From assembly GCF_012641405.1 (NCBI RefSeq), contig NZ_JABAII010000008.1, positions 1-64,000 of the forward strand: a DNA stretch of 64,000 bases, given 5' to 3'. The position numbers were made by a program, and so were the translations under genes. The notes beneath the pieces were generated by a model that saw only the letters and a list, made by a program, of their open reading frames with translations, had not been told where the DNA came from and made no database searches. This stretch comes from Rhizobium sp. P40RR-XXII (lineage in GTDB: Bacteria > Pseudomonadota > Alphaproteobacteria > Rhizobiales > Rhizobiaceae). This document shows positions 54,667 to 63,958 of this stretch, one piece after another. Numbering within the stretch: the stretch's first letter is position 1; every line of letters starts with the position of its first letter.

Positions 54667-55593
54667 ATGCCAGACTGGACAGTGAAGGATATCCCGCCGC
54701 AGACAGGTCGCATCGCGGTCATCACCGGCGCCAACAGCGGCATAGGCTACGAGGCGGCGAAGGCGCTGGCGGGCGCCGGCGCAAAGGTCATCATCGCCTC
54801 GCGCAACGAGACCAAGGCCAACGAAGCGCTCGCCAATATCCGCGCGGCAATACCCGCGGCGGACGTCACGTTCGAACCGCTGGATCTCGCCAGCCTCGAT
54901 TCCGTCGCCCGCACGGCCGGCCGCATCGCCGCTACTGTTCCGCGTATCGATCTGCTCATCAACAATGCCGGTGTCATGGCCATTCCCGATCGGCATGAGA
55001 CGGAAGACGGTTTCGAGATGCAGATGGGCGCCAATTATATCGGACATTTCGCCTGGACCATGCGGCTGTTGCCGAAAATTTTCGCGGCCGACAACCCGCG
55101 CGTCGTCACCGTCAGCAGCCTGGCACATCGCGGCGGCAGGATCAATTTCGACGATCTGCAGTGGCGCAGGCGCTATCGGTCCTGGTCCGCCTACTGCCAA
55201 TCGAAGCTGGCAACGCTGCTGTTCAGCCTGGAGCTCGACCGAGTGGCCCGCGCCGAAGGCTGGAAGCTGAAAAGCGTTGCCGCCCATCCCGGCTATGCTG
55301 CAACAGGCCTGCAGACCACAGGTCCACGCATGGGCCGCGACCGGGCGGGCAGCCTCGAAATCATGACGAGATTGCTGGGGCCGTTTCTATCGCAAACGGC
55401 AGCAGCCGGCGCCCTGCCGACGCTCTTTGCCGCCACCTCTCCCGCAGCGGAAGGCGGCGCCATGTATGGCCCCGATGGTTTCTACGAAATCAGGGGCGCG
55501 CCGGTGCGCGCCAAGATTGCTTCGCACGCCCGCAACCAAGCCATCTGGCGGCGGCTATGGGACGTTTCGGAGCAATTGACCGCAGCAACCTGA
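54667..55593 (+). CDS. Short-chain dehydrogenase (retinol dehydrogenase-like)
   Basis: 308-residue classical SDR: TGANSGIG at 20-27, LLINNAGVMA near 97-105 and the active site Y176-CQS-K180. HPGYAATGLQ near 232 is typical of the WWOX/RDH-like group. TTACAGGAG lies before the ATG. It follows the divergent methyltransferase gene; substrate unknown. Confidence 0.88.
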   Translation: MPDWTVKDIPPQTGRIAVITGANSGIGYEAAKALAGAGAKVIIASRNETKANEALANIRAAIPAADVTFEPLDLASLDSVARTAGRIAATVPRIDLLINNAGVMAIPDRHETEDGFEMQMGANYIGHFAWTMRLLPKIFAADNPRVVTVSSLAHRGGRINFDDLQWRRRYRSWSAYCQSKLATLLFSLELDRVARAEGWKLKSVAAHPGYAATGLQTTGPRMGRDRAGSLEIMTRLLGPFLSQTAAAGALPTLFAATSPAAEGGAMYGPDGFYEIRGAPVRAKIASHARNQAIWRRLWDVSEQLTAAT

Positions 55594-55639
55594 AACAAAC
55601 CCCTCCCGCTCGGCAGGGAGGGATTGAACGGCTGTCAGA

Positions 55640-56116
55640 TCAGGGGCCCACGCACTGACGGCGCGGACCGTTGGTCGGCTGATAGGTGTTATCGGAAGCA
55701 TGGTATGTCTTATACCGGCTCGCGCACCAGCGAACGTGGGCGCTGCCGCGGGCCGGACGGGCGACGGCTCCGCCGATAATTGCGCCGGCGGTAAAGGCGG
55801 CCATCGGGTACCACCAACCATCATTATAGCGTCGGTAGCCCGGACGGGCATAGCGATAGCCGCGATGGCCGTGCCAATAGCCCGGACGGTGATGCGGACG
55901 GTAGTACGGCCGATAGTGCGGACGGTAATGCCGGCGATAGTGTCGGTTGTGATGGCGATATTGCACTTCGGTCACGCCGGCGGGCTGGCTTTCCGTCTGC
56001 TGGATTGCCGGCTGGATCAGGGGTTGGATCGGCGCGGCTGCCGCCGGATCGAAAGAGGTAACGGCAAGCAGGGCACTCAAGGCAGTCACTGTCACGGTCG
56101 TCAGGAAACGTTTCAC
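55640..56116 (-). CDS. BA14K family secreted protein
   Basis: 158-residue exported protein with signal peptide [20 protein letters not shown], a His/Arg/Tyr-rich middle ([20 protein letters not shown]), a hydrophobic [14 protein letters not shown] and the C-terminal BA14K domain [19 protein letters not shown]...RRQCVGP with two cysteines. A GTG start at 56116 behind GGAGGAGGAGAAG is better than the ATG at 56146. BA14K relatives in Brucella are immunoreactive envelope proteins. Confidence 0.88.
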   Translation of the reverse strand: MKRFLTTVTVTALSALLAVTSFDPAAAAPIQPLIQPAIQQTESQPAGVTEVQYRHHNRHYRRHYRPHYRPYYRPHHRPGYWHGHRGYRYARPGYRRYNDGWWYPMAAFTAGAIIGGAVARPARGSAHVRWCASRYKTYHASDNTYQPTNGPRRQCVGP

Positions 56117-56225
56117 AGCTCTTCTCCTCCTCCTCGCGGGTCGCAATATGCTTGAACGACGCGCAATGATTGAAAATGTTTCATAATATTATCGCTTGCG
56201 CAAGTACATCCCGCGCGATAAACCT

Positions 56226-56250
56226 ATAGATAGGAAGCCTACCTATCTAT
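56226..56250. promoter_or_regulatory. MarR-type operator palindrome
   Basis: ATAGATAGG-AAGCCTA-CCTATCTAT, a perfect 9-base dyad 17 bases before the marR start. It fits autoregulation of the MarR-MFS operon. Confidence 0.7.
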
Positions 56251-56266
56251 CAGCAAGCGAGGCTCG

Positions 56267-56716
56267 ATGAGCAAAGCCGACCGCCGTCACGGGATCCAAG
56301 ATGCCTATGCGCTCGCCGAAGCGCTGCGGCCCGCCCTCCACCGCCTGCACCGGCAATTGCGACGCGAGAGCGGCGAGGCCGGGCTGTCGCCGCTGCACGG
56401 CCTGCTGCTGGTCGCCATCATCCGCCAACCGGGCATCGGCGTGGCCGAATTGGCGCGGATGGAGAAGCTGCGCGGGCCGACGATATCAGGACATGTAAAA
56501 GCCATGGAGCGGGATGGCCTCATCGCGCGCGCGGAACCCGATCCGAACGATCGGCGCCGCAATGGCCTGATCGCCACCGAGAAGGGGCGGGAATTCATTC
56601 GCCGCCTGAAGCAACGGCGAACCGATTGGCTCGCCTCCGAGCTCGTCAAACTGTCGCCCGAAGGCCGCGAAGCCATCCATGCCGCGATCGAACCGCTGAT
56701 GGAGATCGGTCAATGA
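56267..56716 (+). CDS. MarR family regulator of the exporter operon
   Basis: 149-residue winged-helix repressor: GIGVAELARMEKLRGPTISGHVKAMERDGLI (about 60-90) is the recognition region and DPNDRRRNGLIATEKGREF the wing. Starts MSKADRRHG at 56267. The stop overlaps the MFS start as ATGA, and a palindromic operator lies upstream. Likely senses a drug-like ligand. Confidence 0.9.
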   Translation: MSKADRRHGIQDAYALAEALRPALHRLHRQLRRESGEAGLSPLHGLLLVAIIRQPGIGVAELARMEKLRGPTISGHVKAMERDGLIARAEPDPNDRRRNGLIATEKGREFIRRLKQRRTDWLASELVKLSPEGREAIHAAIEPLMEIGQ

Positions 56717-58269
56717 ACGCCGAAAGCATCAACACCGCCCCACAACCGGTGCCGACAACGGCCGATCAGCCCGATCGCCGCGAGATCCGCGCCGTCATAT
56801 TCGGCCTGATGATCGTTCTCGGCCTCGGCGCCATCGACCAGAGCATCGTCGCGACCGCGCTGCCCCGTATCGTCAGCGATCTCGGTGGGCTGACGCATCT
56901 CTCCTGGGTCGTCAGCGCCTATGTGCTTGCCTCCACCAGCACCATGCCGCTCTATGGCAAGCTCAGCGACCAGTACGGCCGCAAGCCGATGATCTATGCG
57001 GCGATCCTCATCTTCCTTTTGGGCTCGGTGCTGAGCGGCATGGCGCAGACGCTCATGCAGCTCATCATTTTCCGGGCGATCCAGGGCATCGGCGCCGGCG
57101 GATTGCTGCCGTTGGCGCAGATCATCATCGGCGACATCGTGCCGCCGGCGAGACGCGGGCGCAATCAGGGTTCGATCGCCGCCGTCTTCGCCGTCTGCAG
57201 CGTCATCGGCCCGATCGCCGGCGGCGTCATCACCGATCTCCTGTCGTGGCATTGGATCTTCTATGTCAACCTGCCGATCGGCGCCGTCGCCCTCGTCATG
57301 ATCGGCCGGGCACTGAAGTGGCCGCATCAGGCGCGCAGCCGTCGCATCGACTATCTCGGCGCGACGCTGCTGACCGGCTGCACGACGAGCTTCCTGCTGG
57401 TGCTCGCACTCGGCGGCAACGAATGGGCCTGGAACTCGCCGGAGATCTTCGGCCTGTCCGCCGCAGCGCTCGTCCTTTTCGTCTTTCTCATTCGTCACAT
57501 CCGGCGCGAGCCCGAGCCGGTGCTGCCGCCCGATCTCTTCCGCAACCGGCTGTTCGTCGTCGCCTGCATCGTGCTCGCCCTGACCTTCATGGGCATGCTC
57601 GGGGCGAGCCTGTTCTTTCCGCTGTTCTTCCAGATGGTCATGGGGGTCAGCCCATCGCATTCCGGCCTGCTGACCGGGCCGCTGATGATCGGCGTCGTCA
57701 TCTCCTCCATGGTGAACGGGCGCGTGCTCCTACACCGTTTCGGGCGCTACAAGCCGGCGCAGCTCTGCGGCCTCAGTCTCGCAACGGCCGCCTTCGCAAC
57801 GTTCGCCTGGGCGGCGGCCACCAGCCAGGGCTTCTGGATCATCGAGCCCACAATCTTCGCCCTCGGTCTCGGTCTCGGGCTGGTCATGCCTACCATGACG
57901 ATCGCTGTGCAGAATGCCCTGCCGCTTGCCCATCGCGGCGTCGGAACCGCAACGCTTGCCTTCTTCCGTTCGCTCGGCGGCCTCATCGGCGTCACGGGCT
58001 CCGGCGCGATCCTCGCCTACCGCGTGCGGAATGCCGGCGGCGTCCTCGACGGGATGCATGTGTCCTCATTGACCGAAGCCGGCATGAAGCAACTCGCCAC
58101 CGCCTCCCCCGAGGCGCATGACGCAGCGACAGCGCTCTATCGCCACGCGATCGCCATGACATTTGCAACGGGAACGGTCATCGTAGCACTGGCGCTGATC
58201 GCGCTGCTGTTTCTGCCGGAATTGCCGCTGAAGACGGATCATGGGCAGGGAACGAAGCGCCCTGGCTGA
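56713..58269 (+). CDS. DHA2-type MFS multidrug exporter
   Basis: 518 residues, fourteen hydrophobic segments, consistent with DHA2 (EmrB/QacA-type). Motif C appears in GPIAGGVITD, motif A in LYGKLSDQYGRKPM near 80. Starts at 56713, coupled to marR, and the frame from 56626 is inside that gene. Pump specificity cannot be read. No periplasmic adaptor (EmrA-like) gene is adjacent, so it may act alone or with an adaptor elsewhere. Confidence 0.9.
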   Translation: MNAESINTAPQPVPTTADQPDRREIRAVIFGLMIVLGLGAIDQSIVATALPRIVSDLGGLTHLSWVVSAYVLASTSTMPLYGKLSDQYGRKPMIYAAILIFLLGSVLSGMAQTLMQLIIFRAIQGIGAGGLLPLAQIIIGDIVPPARRGRNQGSIAAVFAVCSVIGPIAGGVITDLLSWHWIFYVNLPIGAVALVMIGRALKWPHQARSRRIDYLGATLLTGCTTSFLLVLALGGNEWAWNSPEIFGLSAAALVLFVFLIRHIRREPEPVLPPDLFRNRLFVVACIVLALTFMGMLGASLFFPLFFQMVMGVSPSHSGLLTGPLMIGVVISSMVNGRVLLHRFGRYKPAQLCGLSLATAAFATFAWAAATSQGFWIIEPTIFALGLGLGLVMPTMTIAVQNALPLAHRGVGTATLAFFRSLGGLIGVTGSGAILAYRVRNAGGVLDGMHVSSLTEAGMKQLATASPEAHDAATALYRHAIAMTFATGTVIVALALIALLFLPELPLKTDHGQGTKRPG

Positions 58270-58533
58270 CCGGCGCCATGAGGCCGTTCATCGGCAAGCG
58301 CTCCGCGAGCCGGATATTTGGCTTCGGCCGTGAGATCGCGGTGGGGGAGCCTGTATACCTCCACCGCGTATCGACGGGTTATCGATCCCTATCCGGGATA
58401 TCGCCACGTCTCGAAAATCTGGCGCGATATCGTTACGGAAGCAGAACCCCGGTATCCTTGTGCTTATTCTCCAGGAAGCCCCGCTTCGCTCAATACGCAG
58501 CCAATTTGTCACATCTCGGCTGTGAAGAGCGCG

Positions 58534-58977
58534 TCAACTCTGCAACTTACGTTGAGCTTCCGCTTTGCCATCCTCCGGCAGGTCCATGTTGTGCATGACG
58601 GCAATTGACCAGACGTCGTGTTCGCGCACGATCACCATATTGATCAGCCCGTGGCGTTCAGGCCATTCATTCCCTTCCGGATCACGCGCGCCCGTCATGC
58701 TCCAGTGAATGTCGAGCGCGATAACATCGGGGCGGATAGGACGCGTTTGGGTTTTAGTGGCTTTGAGCCGACTATCCTTGAACATCGTCTCGAATATGGG
58801 CCTGTGAAACTGCTCGATCGATGATCGGCCCGTCGCCTTCATTCCAAATACGTTGGTGAAATCGGCGTCTTGCGCAAATATCGCGGAAAAGGCGCCGGCA
58901 TCGTGGCTATTCCATGCGGCGACGAACGCATCGACGATTTGTTGCGCGGCTTGTCCAACGTCCGAATGCAGTGACAT
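58534..58977 (-). CDS. SnoaL-like/DUF4440 small protein
   Basis: 147-residue NTF2-fold protein (SgcJ/EcaC group): IVDAFVAAWNSHDAGAFSAIFAQDADFTNVFG (about 14-45) is the domain start and WSIAVMHNMD its end. The substrate pocket is unassigned. CAAAGGAGGGGACGCG lies before the ATG. It is divergent from a MarR gene across 61 bases with two overlapping dyads. Confidence 0.85.
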   Translation of the reverse strand: MSLHSDVGQAAQQIVDAFVAAWNSHDAGAFSAIFAQDADFTNVFGMKATGRSSIEQFHRPIFETMFKDSRLKATKTQTRPIRPDVIALDIHWSMTGARDPEGNEWPERHGLINMVIVREHDVWSIAVMHNMDLPEDGKAEAQRKLQS

Positions 58978-58993
58978 CTCGCGTCCCCTCCTT

Positions 58994-59018
58994 TAGTATG
59001 AATGCCATACTATATGGC
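58994..59018. promoter_or_regulatory. Overlapping dyads in the SnoaL/MarR gap
   Basis: TAGTAT-GAATGCC-ATACTA (58994-59012) and GCCATA-CTA-TATGGC (59004-59018) overlap in the 61-base divergent gap. Both are perfect and are good candidates for binding by the MarR protein encoded from 59039. Confidence 0.65.
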
Positions 59019-59038
59019 AACCGGAATTAATTGGAAAT

Positions 59039-59479
59039 ATGGTAACGCCTTACACGCAATCACTTCTGCTCTACGCCTATCAAGCCTCCGCACACGCGCT
59101 CACCCAGACGCTGCACGAGCGCGGCCATCCAGTCATCCGACCGAAGCATGGCGCAATCTTTGCCAATATTGATGAAGAGGGAACCCGAGCCAGCCTGCTT
59201 GCCGAGAGGGCGGGCATGGGCAAGGCCGCGATGGGCGAGCTGATCGATGATCTGGAACGTCTCGGCTATGTCGAGCGGGCGCCAGACCCTACGGACAGGC
59301 GCGCCAAGCTCGTCACCCCTGGGCCGAAGGCGCGGCAGGTGATGCAGATCGTTCACGAATTTAACGACGGGATCGAACGACGATATCGTGAGCTATTGGG
59401 AGAGCAAGCCTATCAGATATTGCGCACCGCCCTGCGGACCATCGCGGCAAAGGACGACATGCAGCCCAGAATGCGTTAA
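59039..59479 (+). CDS. MarR family transcriptional regulator
   Basis: 146 residues; winged helix GTRASLLAERAGMGKAAMGELIDDLERLGYVERAPDPTDRRAK at about 47-90. It starts MVTPYTQSLLLYAYQ with only weak ribosome-site sequence (AATTGGAAAT) upstream. Likely represses the divergent SnoaL-like gene and itself. Ligand unknown. Confidence 0.88.
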   Translation: MVTPYTQSLLLYAYQASAHALTQTLHERGHPVIRPKHGAIFANIDEEGTRASLLAERAGMGKAAMGELIDDLERLGYVERAPDPTDRRAKLVTPGPKARQVMQIVHEFNDGIERRYRELLGEQAYQILRTALRTIAAKDDMQPRMR

Positions 59480-59634
59480 GGCAAAGCAACGGGCAGATAT
59501 TCTGGCGGGTTATAACATTCGGCGGTGGCAGCGTCGGCCGCACAACGGCATCAACGTCACAAGCTATCGCGAATGCTTGCTTAGTTCGAAGCTAAGCCAA
59601 GTAGCTTAAAGCCTGTTCCGATATAGTGGAAAAA

Positions 59635-59711
59635 TGGCGCACCCGAAGAGATTCGAACTCCTGACCCCCAGATTCGTAGTCTGGTGCTCTATCCAGCTGA
59701 GCTACGGGTGC
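59635..59711 (-). tRNA. tRNA-Arg (anticodon ACG)
   Basis: 77 bases on the reverse strand: GCACCCG acceptor paired with CGGGTGC, D arm GCTC/GAGC, anticodon stem CCAGA/TCTGG with loop CTACGAA, T arm GGAGTTCGAATCTC, and encoded CCA at 59635-59637. Anticodon ACG, arginine. Confidence 0.95.
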
Positions 59712-59836
59712 GTGGCCGAAACGGAAGAAACCGTTGGCGTGGGCGGTTCTCTAAAGCGTCCCTTGAGGGAATGCAAGTGGATTTGTGAAAAAGATCGCGA
59801 TTTTCGCGCATATTGACAGTAAGCGACTGAAAACAA

Positions 59837-61357
59837 TCATCTTTCTTGGAAGCTTCTGCTGCGGTAGTCGTCGAGGGACACCGGGCGGTCGGGAATCTCG
59901 ATGCGGAACTGCGTGCCGGCCATCGGCTTTTCGACGAGCGCAATGGTGCCGCCATGGGCAAGCACGAGCTCGCGGGCGATCGCCAGGCCAAGGCCCGTGC
60001 CGCCGGAGCGGGCTGAACCGCGGAAAGCCGTGAAGAGGTTTTCGCGCGCCTTCTGCGGCATGCCGGGTCCGGTGTCATCGACGGTGATGCTGACGACACT
60101 GCCGATTCGATGCGCCGACACCGTGATTCGCCTGATGCTGTCCGGATCCGTCTCGCCGAAAGCGATCAGCGCCTGATGGGCATTGCGGCAGAGATTGTGA
60201 ATGACGCGGAACAGCTGCTCGCCGTCGGCATCGACCTCCAGATCAGGACTGAGCTGTTCGGCGAATTCTATGCCGCTATCGGGATCGATCGCGAGGATAT
60301 CGCGGACCTCGCCGACGAGCTCAAGGAGACGAATCTTACGCCGGCGCGGCGCCGACTCGGTGGTCTGGCCGTAGGACAGCACCTCGGTCGTATAGCCGAC
60401 GGCACGGTCGATGGTCCGCAGCAGCTTCGGCGCGAAGCGCTTGACCATCGGATCGTCGACATCGACAAGACGGTCCGACATCAGCTGCGCGGCCGAGAGG
60501 ATATTGCGCATGTCGTGATTGATCTTCGAAACGGCCAGCCCGAGAGCAGCGAGATTCTTCTGCTGCTTCAGGGTCTTCTGCAGTTGCGACTGCATGGAGG
60601 CGAGATGGCGGCCGGCCACGGCAAGCTCGTCGCCTCCCCTGTCGGGAACGAGGACGCGGCCCGGATCCTCCGGATCGTCCGAATAGGCCTGCATACTGTC
60701 CGTCAGCCGGCGGATCGGGCGGAGCATCATGCGGTTGATCGCAAAGAAGATCAGTGTCGCCGTGAACAGCGAGATCAGGATGGAGACGAAGAACACACTG
60801 ACCGAATAGGCCAGCATCGCATTGCGCAGGCGCGTATCTTTCAGCACCACCTCGATACCAGTGTTGGCATCGCCGCCGACCGGACCGAAAACACGGATGA
60901 TGCGGCCACCGCCAAACAGCAGCGTATCGAGCGCATCCTTGATTGCGGTCAGCTGGGATACGTCGCTGAGATCGTATTTCTCATCGACGGACGCCGGCAT
61001 TTCGGCCGTCGCCAGCAGGCGCGAGGTGCCGTCCTTGCGCAGAACGATGGCCCGCGTACCCGTGGCCATCAACGTTTCCTTCTGCAGTGCACGGGGTAGT
61101 TCGGCTGGCTGCAGGCCGTCGATGACGATGGCGGCGGCGGCGGCCGTGTTCAACCGATCCTCCAGCCAGCGCAGCCGCATATTGGCGACGGAGGGCACGA
61201 AGATCATCACTTCCGCCAGGGAAATGAAAACAACGGTCAGAATGAGGAGCTTGCCGGAAAGGCCGCCGAAGATGCCCGTAGGCCGGCAAAACTGGGACAG
61301 GCCGCCCTTGGCGACCTTGCCGCTCGCTGCGGCGTCCTTGTCCTGCCCACTGTCCAT
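59837..61357 (-). CDS. HAMP-domain sensor histidine kinase
   Basis: 506-residue membrane kinase. First helix about 36-56, periplasmic sensor about 57-183, second helix 184-207, HAMP 209-262. The phosphoacceptor is H281 in SKINHDMRNILSAAQ, an H box that differs from the usual SHELRTPL. The ATPase part has DDTGPGMP and SGGTGLGLAIARELV. Start MDSGQDKDAA at 61357; an upstream TTG adds eight residues. No response regulator lies adjacent, so it is an orphan kinase here. Confidence 0.88.
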   Translation of the reverse strand: MDSGQDKDAAASGKVAKGGLSQFCRPTGIFGGLSGKLLILTVVFISLAEVMIFVPSVANMRLRWLEDRLNTAAAAAIVIDGLQPAELPRALQKETLMATGTRAIVLRKDGTSRLLATAEMPASVDEKYDLSDVSQLTAIKDALDTLLFGGGRIIRVFGPVGGDANTGIEVVLKDTRLRNAMLAYSVSVFFVSILISLFTATLIFFAINRMMLRPIRRLTDSMQAYSDDPEDPGRVLVPDRGGDELAVAGRHLASMQSQLQKTLKQQKNLAALGLAVSKINHDMRNILSAAQLMSDRLVDVDDPMVKRFAPKLLRTIDRAVGYTTEVLSYGQTTESAPRRRKIRLLELVGEVRDILAIDPDSGIEFAEQLSPDLEVDADGEQLFRVIHNLCRNAHQALIAFGETDPDSIRRITVSAHRIGSVVSITVDDTGPGMPQKARENLFTAFRGSARSGGTGLGLAIARELVLAHGGTIALVEKPMAGTQFRIEIPDRPVSLDDYRSRSFQER

Positions 61358-61529
61358 TTCAATTGTCCCGCTTCGCTGCAAAGCGACTTGATGGCGACCT
61401 CATCGAAACTAGATAATAGGTGATTGTGGGCTTTTTTCCAATCGGCTCCGCGCCTGGACAAACAGGCAAGGCCGGCCGCGCCGCTCGGGCGCCCTGGCCG
61501 GCCTCGTATTTGACCTCATAGTCGAAAGA

Positions 61530-63539
61530 TCAGAATTCTTCCCAGCCCTGCGCCGCGGTGGCCGGTGCGGCCGCCGCCCCGCCGCCGAACGCGGTCGCGA
61601 CGCTATCGATCATGCGGCGTGCCGGCGACGCTGTCGGACGATGCGTCTCGGTGCGGGCGGCCACGGGTGCGGCGATATTGACGGCATCGACCTTGAAGCG
61701 CGAAACGAGATGGACAAGGCCATCGGCTTCGGCTGCCAGGCGATGGGTCGCAGCCGAAGTCTCTTCGACCATGGCGGCATTGCGCTGGGTGACTTCATCC
61801 ATCTGGTTGACGGCCATGTTCACCTCGGACAGGCCGGTTGCCTGTTCGCGCGCCGCCGTCGCTATCGAATGGATGTGATCATTGATCTTCAGCACGCGGG
61901 CTTCGATGGAGGACAGCGCCTCGCCGGTCGCCTGCACGAGCTTGACGCCGACCTGCACTTCGCCGCCGGACTTGCCGATCAATGCCTTGATGTCCTTGGC
62001 CGCCGTGGCGGAACGCTGAGCGAGCTCCCGCACTTCCTGAGCGACGACGGCAAAGCCCTTGCCCGCCTCGCCGGCACGCGCCGCCTCGACGCCCGCGTTC
62101 AATGCGAGAAGATTGGTCTGGAAGGCGATGTCGTCGATCACGCCGATAATCTGGCTGATCTCGCCCGATGCCTGCTCGATGCGGCCCATGGCGTCGATGG
62201 CGTTGCGAACCACCGTGCCGGAGCGAGCAGCGTCGTCCTTGGCTTCGCCGACCATGACGCTCGCCTCGCGCGCCCGCTCCGTCGAGTTCTGCACGACGGA
62301 GGTGATCTCATCGAGCGCTGCTGAGGTTTCCTCAAGTGCCGCCGCTTGCTGTTCGGTGCGCTTGGAGAGGTCATCGCTGGCGTGACGCAGCTCATTGGTG
62401 TTGGAGTTGATCGAACCGGTGGTCCCGCGCACTTCGCTCATGGTGCTCTTCAGCGTTGCGAGCGTCGCATTGACGTTCTGCTGCAGCTCGGCAAAGGCGC
62501 CCTGGAACTCGCCCTTCATCGCCTGGGTCAGATCGCCGTCAGCCAGGCTCGCGATGACGCGGCGGACTTCGCCGATGCCGGTATCGACGCTTATCAGCAG
62601 CTCGTTGACGTTGCCGGCGAAGCGATTGAGATTGACGTCGCCGTAGTCCTTCTCGATGCGGCGGCTAAAATCGCCGGCCGCCGCGGCCGAGACCGCGAGA
62701 GACATGCTCGACTGAAGCTCGTCGCTCTTGGCGCGCATGGCCGTTTCCTCAGCATTCATGCGGCGCACGGCATTGCCGTTTTCCTTGAAGACGTCGACGG
62801 CGGCGGCCATCTCGCCGATTTCGTCGCCACGGCCGGCAAACGGCACCTCTATATCGAAATGGCCGTCGGCGACATTCTTTATCGCATCGGTCACCTTGCG
62901 GATCGGGCGGCTCAGGTGGACGGTTCCGATGTAGGCGCCGAGGCCGACACCAGCCACGATACCGGCGATCATGATGCCGAGGACGACCCACAGGACGTTG
63001 CTGTGGAAGGTGGTGATCTCGGCTTCGGCCTTTGCAAGTTCCGCCTTGTCGGTCTGGACGACGGCATCGATCTCAGCCTGGAAAGCCTTGCGGTTGGCGC
63101 GGTTCGCCTCGTTGTTGCCCTGCTTGCCTGCCGCATCCGGGCCATCGGTCACGCCGAGCCTGGCCGTTTCCGTACGAAAGACGCGAAACTCCTGGGCACG
63201 GGCCTGCAGCTTGGTGAATTCCGGCTTCTGCGCCTCCGGCACCAGAGGCGCCCAGCTCGTCAGAACCTTGTCGATTTCGTCGAGATCGACCATCAGTCCG
63301 TCGGCAAAGGGCTTGGAATCCTTTACCGCGGCCGCAGCGTAGATGCCGCGCGCTTCCATGACCACCGCGGTCACGTAGCGATTCAGGCGCTCGCCCATGT
63401 AGGCGCGGCTCGCGGTCTGCTCGTAGCTTTGTAATTTCTGGTCATATTGATGCAACGCATAGAGAGCGGTGGCGCCAATCAGAAGCGCCGCCCCGGCCAT
63501 GACAGATACAAGCAGATTTATTTTGCCGCGAATTTTCAC
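61530..63539 (-). CDS. Methyl-accepting chemotaxis protein
   Basis: 669-residue chemoreceptor: helix about 12-32, periplasmic domain of about 150 residues, second helix about 186-210, HAMP 212-268, and a long cytoplasmic signalling part with the hairpin tip EISQIIGVIDDIAFQTNLLALNAGVEAARAGE. The C-terminus ends GWEEF, the CheR/CheB docking pentapeptide carried by some receptors. AGGGATATTG precedes the ATG. Ligand unknown. Confidence 0.93.
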   Translation of the reverse strand: MKIRGKINLLVSVMAGAALLIGATALYALHQYDQKLQSYEQTASRAYMGERLNRYVTAVVMEARGIYAAAAVKDSKPFADGLMVDLDEIDKVLTSWAPLVPEAQKPEFTKLQARAQEFRVFRTETARLGVTDGPDAAGKQGNNEANRANRKAFQAEIDAVVQTDKAELAKAEAEITTFHSNVLWVVLGIMIAGIVAGVGLGAYIGTVHLSRPIRKVTDAIKNVADGHFDIEVPFAGRGDEIGEMAAAVDVFKENGNAVRRMNAEETAMRAKSDELQSSMSLAVSAAAAGDFSRRIEKDYGDVNLNRFAGNVNELLISVDTGIGEVRRVIASLADGDLTQAMKGEFQGAFAELQQNVNATLATLKSTMSEVRGTTGSINSNTNELRHASDDLSKRTEQQAAALEETSAALDEITSVVQNSTERAREASVMVGEAKDDAARSGTVVRNAIDAMGRIEQASGEISQIIGVIDDIAFQTNLLALNAGVEAARAGEAGKGFAVVAQEVRELAQRSATAAKDIKALIGKSGGEVQVGVKLVQATGEALSSIEARVLKINDHIHSIATAAREQATGLSEVNMAVNQMDEVTQRNAAMVEETSAATHRLAAEADGLVHLVSRFKVDAVNIAAPVAARTETHRPTASPARRMIDSVATAFGGGAAAAPATAAQGWEEF

Positions 63540-63958
63540 AATATCCCTCCGGCGCAGATCCCATCCCCCATAAATCGATGGGTTTCACCACACAGAGCTA
63601 GATATCGACTAAAATCATTAATGTTACATTGAGTTATTTTTAATCTAAGCGCCTGACATTCCTCACTATACTTGCCGTATATTTTAGAAATTATAAATCT
63701 TACATTCAAGGTTGTGCGCGCCGTCCGCCGAGAGCAGTAGCCAGATAGCAACCAGTCGTTGCCGATCGCGCGAAATTGCCGGACTCAAAGGAATCTGCGC
63801 CCATATAATTGACTTCCGGGGCCTTGATCCGTATAAGCCCGCGGACGTCCGGTCATGATGCCTGCCTTTGCGGGCCAAGTCCGTTCGCCATAATCAATAA
63901 CGCTCCTTGCTATTGAAGCAAAGCTCAAGAAGGGCCGCACTCCGCGGTGTTTAAATAA
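63540..63958. other. Region between the chemoreceptor and rpmH
   Basis: About 420 bases, AT-rich at 63600-63710, without a credible gene on either strand. It should hold the leftward chemoreceptor promoter and the rightward rpmH promoter; I see no conserved RNA or repeat copy. Confidence 0.5.

Noticed and set aside
56117..56200. General-stress promoter before the BA14K gene
   Set aside because: GAAAC with 19 bases to CGTT: wrong -35 base and spacing, unlike the three accepted sites.
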